A stretch of 60,000 nt of DNA from Membranipora membranacea (Eukaryota > Bryozoa > Gymnolaemata > Cheilostomatida > Membraniporidae), in NCBI GenBank assembly GCA_914767715.1, contig OU612065.1, forward strand, positions 12,340,001 through 12,400,000, written 5' to 3'. Positions 25,201 through 37,200 of the stretch are shown here, in pieces. Position 1 is the stretch's first letter; each line of letters starts with the position of its first letter. The notes beneath the pieces are model-generated. The model ran no database searches and was not told the DNA's origin. It saw nothing but the letters and a program-made list of their open reading frames with translations. The position numbers and the translations under genes were made by a program.

Positions 25201-28200
25201 CATCCCATCTGGCAGCAGAAAAATGTTTGCTTTAAGTCACTATGCAGTCTAGAAGATAGCTAATTATCACATCTGATTTGCACACTATGTTTAGTCAGTG
25301 ATTTGAGAGAAATTATCTTGCTAAGCTGCCGGTGATGGTAGAGTCAGCAGTGATTCAGTTAGGTCACAGCTGCTTATGTGAGCATCTCTACCGAACATAG
25401 ATATCCAGTTTTCAGATGACCACTGACAGCTAGCCAGTTATTATGAATGTTTTGAAGAGAGGGAAACAATTCTCACTAAATAATTTTCACCTTCAATTCT
25501 GGGGCCGGCATAGTCCCTACTCTATTGTTGATTATTTGCACGCTTTAGATAGCTAACCTTTTTGCTTGGCTAGTTCGTTCATTTGGAGACTGGTCGGGTG
25601 CTCCTGTGTTCAGCCCAGTAAGGTCAGAATGGCAGCATAGCTGTTTGTAAACATGATCGCCGATGTTTATGGATTGTATGCCTACCTGGCAGCCATAAAT
25701 TCAAGTCATTGACATCCGTCATCATTATCAGGGCGCCCATTAGAATGTAATAGAGCAGCGAATATTACAGGCAGCTGCCAGCTTGCATATCTGGATTGAC
25801 ACGATATATCTCCTAATAAGTGGGTGCGTTTTGTGTTATTCAAGATTATCAAGGTCCGAAGTGGAAATTAGCAAGGGCATACACCAGCAGAGTCTGGATT
25901 TTAAAATCTGCGGTCTGCAGCAGTAAAGTGATTTTTTATCATGAGTAGATGAGTGTTCACACAGTGGAAGGGAGTTAAGCGGGCCACTCGTTACCCCAGA
26001 AGATAATTAATCTCCTCCTCCTTGAATAGTATGCATCCTGCCAAAAATAGTCTGTGCATGAACTTTGTATTATCAATTATCAGTTGGTCAAGTTTTGTGA
26101 TTATTTGGAGACAACTCAATACCACATACTCATGTGAAGAGTCATAATGAGTGATGGAATGGTCATAAAATGATCATCTCTGTCTATCACCAACTGTACA
26201 ATGATCAGCAACAAAAATGCAAAATGATTTTATCATTACAAAACACAACAAGCACCTGTTAGACCAAGCGCTACAGAGAGTGAATCACTCTCACTTTGTT
26301 TGACCTGATGATGATATATACTTATGTAATGTGTAACTATCATCAGGTATGATCAAGTCAAAAAATTATAATGAATATGTCTGGCTGACTAGCGATCCTG
26401 CAGCAAATATCATCCCAATTATTATTATCTTTATGAAAAGGAGACTATATAGAGCTGACAAAAACAATAGCGTTAATTAGTGCAGTTGCACTCAGAAACC
26501 CCACTTGTGACATCCTTACGTACTGAGCAAAATTACTTGTAATTGATAAGTCAGCAACATCAAATAGTCTCACCATCAACATTGAGGTTGGGATTTACTT
26601 TCTTGCTTTCATGTTTTTTTATGATAACCACACTATCAAAATCCAAATTGTCTGACCAACCCATGTGCATGTTTCTCTTTTGAATGTGGGCTATGACGTT
26701 AGTAGTTGGTTGTGACATTGGTTTTGAGTTTATCAACAAATGTCAAATTTGTGATACCACACATCCACATTTGACTCATATATGTAGGATATGTTGACCA
26801 TGTCCCAAACAGTTTCTTATGCCACAAAAGGTTTAAATGACATAATAACAAAGTTTTGTTTGTTCAAAGAATTTCTTGTCTACCATGGCATTTCCAAGAT
26901 ATGGTAGTTTTATCAACTGACATAGCCTTCATGTCTGTCTCTTATATAGACTCATTCTGAGCAACAGTCATTACATAACAAAGCAGTTCACATATCACTG
27001 GGAATTTAATTCACACAAGTTTGTTCTGTCGCCGCCTGTTCGCTTTTTTACAGTATTGCTTTCAACAGCTAATTTCAAAAAAGTTCTCATGATTTCAAAA
27101 TGTTTTCAGTTTTTGTTTTCATCAATTCTATACAAAATATGGCTGTTTAATGAATTCATCTCTCCTTTCATAATGCACACATATTCAAGTTTCAATACAG
27201 GATTTTATATTGTTGAAAGCTTGAAAAATGAATACAATTTTGTTTTGATTTTTAGCACCAGCCAGTGTGACAACATTGACAAACACTTCCAAAACAGATG
27301 GATCTATATACCTGACATGGTCTGAGCCTGGGAATACGGGAGGGCTTGATGTCTCTCTGTATAAGGTAAATATTAAAGTACTGATCTCTCATCAGATGCT
27401 TCTCCTCTGACGCCTGACGCTTACTCATTGCCTTTCTCGTCCTTTTTGGACACTTCCTCTACCATCTTTGTCTCGTTTTGATGTCACTGATGTTAATCCT
27501 GTAAATTTCTTGTCAAAAGAATTTCAATGAAGTCGAAACTTGGACATGTATATTAGAACAGAATCCTGCCAAATTCCTCCTCGAGAGGCTTTATCCTCCA
27601 CATCCTCTTTCCTGTGTTTTGATCATTCAATTGGCATCAGCTATTACATTGTCATCAATCCTATGTTATCTGTTTACGCACTAAATCTCATGTCGATCAG
27701 GTGAAATTCCAAGTTGGAGACAAATACATCTATTGTGTTATATGTTATGCATTGTCTTGTAAGCTGAAGTGACTTTTTCTTACAAACTGAAAAGTGCTGT
27801 AATACTAGCATAAACCTTTGACCAACTTGGTACAAAACCACTCAGCTAGGATGGTCTTACGTAAATTACTACTGTATCGCAATCAGACCTAAGCTTACAT
27901 TGTCAAATTCTGAGGAGTATGTGACTCCCTTGAGATGCTACATTCTTCGGGTCACTACACTAAGCATAGTGCATACTATATACATAGCTCCCCTGTGGCC
28001 ACTCGTAGTTATACAGCTAAATATAGTTTTTTTATGATTTTTATAGCTGACATGCTTCAAGGGAGACTTCCAAGTTCAGTACACCGTTCCTCTCAATACT
28101 CGCTTTGAACAGAAGAATGTGCTGAGTTTTAATGTCACTAAGCTGGAGCACAGTACCAGATATACCTGTCATGTGGTGGCCTGTAACAAGGAGGGCTGCT

Positions 28201-31200
28201 CCAATAATACACATGATATCAAGGTCTATACAAATCCACCAGGTGAGCATAACTCCGCTTTTTGCTTTCACCTAAAAACTTTAAAAGGATAGAGATACTG
28301 AAATTGGAATGTATCATATAGGCCTATACAATTCCTTGACTTGGGTAATAACACTTCTGTAAGTTACGTGCTGTCAGTCTCTGGTAGCCTTTATCTCATT
28401 TATTGTCTCAAGGATGTTATTCTTATCCCAGACTGTGAAGCATCTTCCTTTTATACCACTCAGATTGTCTTAAAAGCCGAAAATCTTTCTGCTGGATATA
28501 AGACTCAAGAGCTCTTGATGAGTTATTAGATGTAATAGGCAAAGTAAATTCTTCTTCAGTGCACATATAGGATTAAGACCATTGTGACTGTGAAATCAAA
28601 TCTATACAATATTCCTCTTCTGCTTGATTGTAGAGCCTTCAGCGCCAGCTGTGCCAGAATTCAACGAGAAGATGAACACAGACTCCTCTATAGCACTGGA
28701 ACTTAAACCAGCTCAATGTTGCAAGTGGGTTATTGTTCTTTCAGTGTTATGATCTATATATTATTTTTATTTGAGATATTTATGAGGCCACTTGTGAAAT
28801 TGGATATGGAAACAGCTTGTCTGGAACGTTGGTTCTCCCAATAATCTGATTCCTATAAGCGGACCTGGTCTAAAATCAGCCCCTTCTAAAATCCCATGAT
28901 CGAATGAGTCAGACCAAATTCTGTGAGGTTTGGCAACTAAAGCAAGTCAATAAATTGGCTCCCTTTTGCATCTTCCTTCATTTTTTATACCAGAGTATCG
29001 GCAGTGAACCCCTTATCAAGAGGGAGTTCATGGGTATTAGTAAAAGTAATAGTTATCCCCATGAAGGTTATCTTTTCAAATGTTCTGAGAGGGCAACTCC
29101 CAAGTTTAATCCATCTTTTTATTGACAAAAACATAAATAAATAATAACAGTTTCGTTATTTTACAGATTGTACAGAGTTATAGTAATGGAAACAAAAAAA
29201 AGGAAGAAGCGGTATATTACAACAGCCCAACCAGAGATCTCTACAGAATCACCAGAAAATTGTGGTAAATGTTGCGATTCGTCTTGCTACATTGCTGCTG
29301 AGCTACCACAGGAAGAGCTGCCATCAGTGTTTATTGTTGGCGACAATAATAGGTAAGTAGTATAGTTGTGATATAATATTACTGCATGAAGTTATATTTC
29401 AAACAGGAAACTTATATATTATTACTGATACCTTGAAAACTGGAGTTATCACCACCCTAAATCTATCACTTGGAATTTCCAAAGAGTGCAGGTTTCCAAA
29501 ACTAAGTTTAGTCAGCTGATAATAATTATTATTTATATTTTTCTAGTTATAATGGGTTTTACAATCCAGCCCTTGTAACAGGACGAGAGTATAAAATATG
29601 GTACGGTGCTGGTAATATTGTGGATGGGGTCGAGAAGTTTGAGTATGTGCAGATAGAACAACCAGTGGTCGGTAAGTCACGAGAGAATGCATCATAGTAA
29701 TAATTAATTAGATTCATAGTTGGAAAATGTATTGTGTATATCACTGTTTCCTTCAGGAGAATCCATCGTCTTCTTGGATCTGAAACATTAATACTCTAGT
29801 ACGCATTATCACTCCTTTAGTGAAATTAATAATGTTCCTCTCTTAAATCTTTGCAGCTCGTGAATATATAGGAGAGCAGAAGCCAGCGATGTCCTCGTCT
29901 GCGCTGATAGGAACAATAGTGGCTGTATGTGTATGTGCTGTCATATTGATACTGGTTCTCATGTTTGTACTTGTCAGGTAAGCTTAGTTGATATTTCTTA
30001 ATTAGAGTAATAATTGCAGGGTGATGAGCAATTTAATTCCAGAGAATTTCCTCATAAAAAAATTAGTAATAGTCTCAGTCTGTCATCACTGCCTCTCTCA
30101 TGGTAGCCTGCTAGATTCTGCTGCGATTAATCTGTCGCATTTATTGGAAACGTATAACTAAACTATAAACTATAAACAGTCACATACACCAGTTCCAACT
30201 CCAGTTGATTCCAATGTGTATTGTTTTACTGATCTTTGATCCATTGTGTGTAGCTGACTTGGTAAAGTGCTGGTATGAAAATTCCACAAACTCAATCAAA
30301 GAACATAGCTTTCTTGGATAATGATCAATTGAATTGTTCAAACACAATAACATTTCTACGGAGAGTTTGATACAATTTTACTGGCTGTGTCAACATGGCT
30401 AGCACTGCTTGTACAGTTACAGTACAGTATAGTAACGAAGGAATGATTAGACTAGAATCTCAGATTTCGAACTTATTGAAGTTCCGCTTGCTATGACCTT
30501 ACCTCAAATTTTTGGACCACAGGCTGTCAATTAGGTATATGCAAGTTGTTGTCTCGTAATGCTAAACTTAAATTGACATTTGGTACACTTGATCACTGAA
30601 GACCATGTTCATGCAAAAAGATAGTAATTATTACAAATCATTGATGGTTTTGAGGTATACCAGCGTGACATTCAGCTATGACTAAATGTCACATCAGTGC
30701 CTGTGTAATTATCTCTACATCACCGTAAGTAGTATCTCACCTGTGGTTTTCTTACAGCTGCTTTTGCATATTTTTCTCAGGCATCGCAGAAATAAAATGT
30801 TCAGATTTAGAACTCCTGACAGTGAAAAAGTTTTGGAACTTAATGAGAATGGACACCTTTTACCCAACGGCTCATACCAAAAAGGTAGGTACTGAGAGCG
30901 AATTATTAAATTATGCTTGCCTAATTTTGATTCATGAGTGTGGATGTCTCATTTGCTGCTCAATGATGACCTGACAACTAACTTAGTAAGTGTATCGTGA
31001 TTAAGTAATTACTATTCAATTTACATAGCTGTGTCACCAGGATGTTAGTAATGCTGCTCAATTTCATGCTATGGTCACAACCACTGCATTATACTTACTC
31101 ATTCGTGATTAGGTCAGTTATTTTATCACTGTGTTGTGTTGACTAGGCATGTATCGACTGATTGATGGTGAGTTGATAAATATTTCTTTGATCTTTTACC

Positions 31201-34200
31201 AAGTTTTCTCTCTGTACTCCTTTGCATCGGCGTGAGTTTATAGACATGCTACCTCCACCTCTCAGCGATCATCTTCTCTCTCTCTCTCTCTCTCTCTGTG
31301 GTGGTGACTGCCCTAGCTGTAAATTGTAGAATTTAACACTCTTGGCTGAAATGGAACCTTTTCTGTTGCTTGTTTAATCAGGCGAGCACCTGATTTATGG
31401 TTAAGGGATGCTGGTGGAATTGTATCTTATCTGTCCTTACAAAGCAGACACCTTGTTGTCGGTCACAATCTATCCACCTAACTATCTAACTATTGGGTCC
31501 TGAGCACACATTTTATGATGTGGTGAAAGTAAGGCACTCTATCTCTTTGGTTGACGGTTGATCACTCAATTTTACTACTAAATAAGTTTTATCTGGCTGT
31601 ATGTGCTGTTTTACATGAAACAGTCTTTAGCCATATCTTAGGGATTTATGCTCCCCTGGTTAAATTGTAGGTGAGATCTTCTTTCCAATTTTTTCTGCCA
31701 TTGTCTCGTCCTATTCTGGTTCTGATTTTTTCTCATACACAGCCTAGTCAGACAATTTTGAGTATTGGCAAGCTTGGATGTGCCACAATAACATACTGCT
31801 GGTCATTGAAATTGTTGAGGAACAAAAGCGATTCCATAGTAATAGCATTTTGCTAAATGAGCTGCCAACTGACGAACCAAAGGAGTTGCACAAGGGAAGT
31901 GTTTCTGGTATTTCTGTAGGATTTGTCTCCTTTTTGTTTTGTCTTACTCTCTTCTCTTCTCTACGCTATAAGCCCAGTCCTCTGTAAAGTCTTACTGTCC
32001 TCTGTAGGTCTTAGTCTAGAAAGTGATACCAGAACATTTTATAGACTGCTAATTTGTTGTTAAAGAGGTGTCAGTCTTAATTTATAATTGCCGAGACTTG
32101 ACCTGAACAGTCATAAATAGACTGTGAACCCGACTTGTCACTTTTACAGACCATGAGTGTGTATATGTGACTAGCTAGACAGACGGTGGATATAAAATAT
32201 ACCAGTTCGTATTCCCTCAAGTATAATTATTACCTAGATAACCTATCCATATTACATCTAAGCTTATCACTGTACAAATAGATACTAAAATAGATGGACG
32301 TTTTGGATCAGTGGATTGCCAGTTCATTGCTGGGCCATAGGATGGTTGGATGAGTAGATAGTATGCAGTATTGAGCGATGTTTAGCATCATGTCGTTTGT
32401 AGAACTGTGGATTAGCATCTCTAGCTATCAACACCTGTGAAATCACAATCAGCTGCTCTCCATTCAATTCACTATCAAACATATAAACTGGTGCAGCTTG
32501 GAATCATTATAACACTATCATATCACTTATCGCTTCATACTCAGGCATTGACTGTGGTGTTATGAATTGAGTTGCCTTCTGATCATAGAAGCGGGCAGAC
32601 GCAAAGCTTCATTACTCACGCTGCCTCAGCCGCTATTCTCAGTTTGTGCGTAGATCTGAAGGCAGCCTTATCTCTGACTGGATAACATCTCTGCCGAATT
32701 ACTCATAGATAAGAGTATCACTACGTTGCTGCTGCCGTTAGCTAAGTTGTTTTGAGTTGTGTCAGCATTCTAAAGGATACCCAAAATACTGAAGCTCTCT
32801 GCTGTTGTCAAAATAAATGAGTTTGCTAGAATGTCTTCTAAATCTCCAGCGTCTTCTCGTAAAAAGCAGCTAATGCCTGCTAGACCTGCTACACCGCGTA
32901 AGAAAGTCAGCTTGTGGAGACTGCTGCTCTGTGGGACAGGTGTGTATGTGTAATACTCTCTACAGGCAGCATATATTACTGTTTCTTTTCTCTTCAGCTA
33001 ATAAGTCGCTCCTAGAGCGTAAGTTTGATTGTTCTTATTCATAGTATGCTAGTATTGGCTGCACATTGTTGTATTTATTGTTCGGAACAGAACAAGATAT
33101 GTTGAAAACTTGGATCCCCAGTTAAATATTACACATCATTTGATTTTGTCTTGTGAGTGAGTGAGATTTGTTATGAATCATCGAACCGGCAGCGGAACTG
33201 GGAAAGGATCACACAGAATAGCTCTGATAGTCTGTGGACAAGTGATTTTGTCTTCTGTGCCAACAAGCTACTAATGATTTAGTATTGATCATCAATATCC
33301 CGTTGCTGCTTCACCTTATGAATATGTATGAATATCCTCTACATGCATTCTAGTCAAGGGCATGTATCTATCTTCAACACTGTGTCAAAACAATCAATTT
33401 TCTGTTGATTGCTTGATATTTGGCCCCATACTTGTTGTTTCTTTCTCATGTCACTCGCTCATCGTTCAGCCCAGTCTAGATAACTCATGTACTCTTATGG
33501 AGGTCTGCTGTGTGCATTCCTGGGAAAATGTTCCGAGCAGCTCTTTCTAGACTTTGCGTCGGTTTTAAATATGGTAGGTCTGTGTGTTACATGCTTTCAT
33601 ATACATTTTGGTCTCACATATATTTGCTGTATAGGATGGACATTCTTTTTTTGAATATTGTTATGAGATCGTCTAGGTTTTAGAATATGCTCTAGTTGGT
33701 GGTCGCGCAGCTTTGGTGTCTACATAATTATTTGCCTGACAATGGTGTTCTGATTATGTAACTCAACTTCCTGTCTGATGGAGGGATCAGATTTGTAGCT
33801 GTTATCATGTCTCGTATTATCTTATCAAAAAATTCAATTATAGTTGTACTATCTTGAAAAAGTTATAAAAATATGAAAATAAGCTATAAAATTAATTCCT
33901 TAATTAACACGGAAGTTTGTAAGGGATGAAATATGCATCGGTAAATCTAACACTGTTTCCCTGAAATACAGGTAATCATGCCAAGACATTGCACTGTATG
34001 ACTACATCTAACTGTTTCAGCCAAACTGTACAGGATATGAGTACTCTGATGCACCCATTGGCGGGATAGTAATAACTGTACCCGGGATCACTTGGCTATC
34101 TTATATTTCAAGGGCTCTATTTGTCTTTTAACAGGTGATGCTGTTAGTGTAGACAGTTTAGACATGTCAAAACAGCCAAATGGTGAGCCTGTTTATGATA

Positions 34201-37200
34201 ATGTGCGAGTGAAAAACTTCCCTATAATGGTGGAAGAGCTGAGAGAGTATATAGAACAGATGTCAGAGAAGGAGGGATTTAAAAGGGAGTATAATCTCAT
34301 ACCATGGGGCCTGAGATACTCACGAGAGGTGGCTATACAACCTGACAACAAACTCAAAAACAGATACGGAAACATCATCGCTTGTGAGTAATATGCAGTG
34401 ATAAATTACGATTTGGAACAGGCTAGCTGTATTCATAAACCCAAAATACTTTAGCATATTAAGTGTATGGGACATGGGTGTATCAGTCTATATTCGGCAG
34501 GCACTATGGGAAATATCAAACACATTCTCAGTCACTTTACAAAAATTTAAGTTTTTATAGCATATATGGAGTGGCGGAAATACTTGGCTTGCAGCCTATG
34601 TGTCACCAACTAACTGTTATCAGCCGTAAATCAGTTCATGCCTAGCAAATTACAGAAGCTTGCTTATGTCATCGTTTGGCATCATAAAAAACCTCGAGGG
34701 TTTTATGACTCCTTGTTATTGATTCATTTATCTATTATGATACATCTGGTTACAACCTCAAAGGATGTGTATGTCAACGATCTGAATGCAACATGGCAGC
34801 GCATGCTGCTCTGTGTAATGTATCACATCAGGCACTTTGTACTTTTTCCATTCCAGGTGTATTAGAGATAAACTATGCATACTTTCTTGTTACAGATGAT
34901 CACTCTAGAGTTGTTCTCAAAGGAAAGAACTTAGATCAAGATACTGATTACATCAACGCTAATTATATTGATGTAAGTAAGATAGATGCAAATTCTGTTT
35001 ATCTCATCCTAGAATCTGAGACTATAATGTGAATAGATTCAATAGATAGACATGAGGCTACACCTTTTCATTTTTATCTTTTCATTTTTTGTAGAATATT
35101 GTTTTATATTTGAGAGATTGTCGGTATGGGATCTATCAACTGTCAATTTGGTTTATTAATACTGGATACATACATTGCATTGCTCTAAAAACAGTCTACT
35201 CATCCGAATATGTATTTACCTATTCTTCGATTTTTTGCAGGGATACAAAACTCCTAAGGAGTATATAGCCACTCAAGGCCCTACCAAACTTACAGTCAAC
35301 GATCTGTGGCATATGGCATGGCAAGAGGGCACCAGAACTATCGTTATGGTGACCAACACAGTGGAATCTACCAGAGTAAGTTTCCCTCAACAAATGACTG
35401 CTGAAGGCATGGGGTTAGTCAAGGAAAATGCCATACAGAAATAAAATGTGAATGTTTCGTAGTACCGGCCAATTTAAGTTTTCCTGTTGCAGCTGAACAC
35501 CATTTTCACATAAAGCTTTTTATAAATATTTTATCATTTCACCTGAATTTTAGCACACACTGACACGCGAGCACGCTGTAAGTCTATGTAGATTTTGCTT
35601 GGTGAAAGTTTTTTAATGCCTGACATTTTATACGCTTTATCTTTACCTTAAGCTTTTTGATCCCAAACACCAGAAGATGTCAGGTGCATTATGTTTCAGA
35701 TTGTCTGAAAACATCATTTGAATCGCCATGCTTATAACCTATATCCTGAAAGATATGTGTATATACCGTGTTATTTACACCAAGTTGTTTTAACACTGTG
35801 TTGGTACCGGATACATAAATGTAGTTCATTCCTATGTGGGTGGATAACCCTGTTTGTAATTTACAGTTTTTCAGTCTGTGAATGACGGAGATAATGTTTC
35901 AGCATTGCTTACCTATTTTTAGAATAAGTGCGAGCAATATTGGCCTGAAAAAGACTTTGTGCAATACGGAGAAATAAAAGTAACTGTGACTCACAGTAAA
36001 TCATTAGCTCACTATAAAATCAGGACGTTCACCATGGAAAAGGTCAGTGTCATATCTGTTACCAAAAACAAGCTTACATATTATCATTATCACCCAAGTT
36101 TCCCAAATCTCTTGCATAAACCTCTCATCTGCGTTTGTTGGGCATCATCCAGTAGCTGAGCTTAACCATAGCTTATTCTGAATACTTTATTTTACATAGG
36201 ATGGTGAATCTCGCACACTAAAACAGTTCCACTTCACTGCGTGGCCCGATCACGGAACCCCGACACATGCTACTACTCTACTGTCCTTTCTCAAGAAAGT
36301 CAGACAGTATAAATCTGAGGGGGATGGCCCGATTATCTGCCACTGCAGGTAAGTTTGTTAGAAAGTTACAACTTCCTGAATTGTACAGTTTACAGTGATC
36401 TCCTTACTCTGTGGTGATATATTAACAGAAACCACTACTGTATGCGTGTACAGTGAACGGAAACCACTACTCAATGTGTGTACAGTGAAAGCTCAATATA
36501 GACAAACAATCTTATAGCCCTTACTCAAAAAACCATCCTAGGTAGCTGCTGTTCTAGCTTTAAACAATGAGGGGTCTGCAAACAAGGCATTTAAAAAGTT
36601 TTCTCAATCAGTACTTGTTACGCAATATGCCAACATTCATTATAGTTACTGGCCAACTTACTCGTCATTATAGATGATATTTGGCAGTTATTTTTACATG
36701 TATTAGTCTTCATCTACTGATAATTGCCAAGTCTTAATCTGATAATGATTTACATTTCCTTCAGAGATATATCCGCTTAACTTAACTTGCACTCTAGCAT
36801 TTTTACAAATGCAATGAAATCCAACAGAAATTATCATGTTTATAAATATCTGATAAAAAAATGCCGGTCTTGCTGCTTTGTATAACCGAGTTTGTTTATT
36901 TTATATGACAGCGCTGGAGTTGGTAGAAGTGGTACGTTTATAGCTCTGGACTCACTATTAAAACAAGCTGAGTTGGAAAGCAAAGTGAACGTATACAGCT
37001 ATGTTACATCAATGAGGGAACAGAGGTGCAATATGGTGCAAACACTGGTGAGACATGGTTTTGTGATTGATTGATATGAACTTTATTTCCCCCTCAAAAT
37101 AACACATGGTTGCATGGTAGTCATAATAAGAGCGAGAACTTTGGAACTTTGTAATTTTCTAACTCTCCGTTCTATCTGATTTAATTATAGTGTTATTAAA

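Noticed and set aside
31741-31860. Strong-looking acceptor CATACACAG at 31742 with a following open frame
   Set aside because: In phase 1, required by the flanking exons, the first full codon after the junction is TAG, so it cannot be an in-frame phosphatase exon. The downstream segment was kept only as a weak candidate with a different border.
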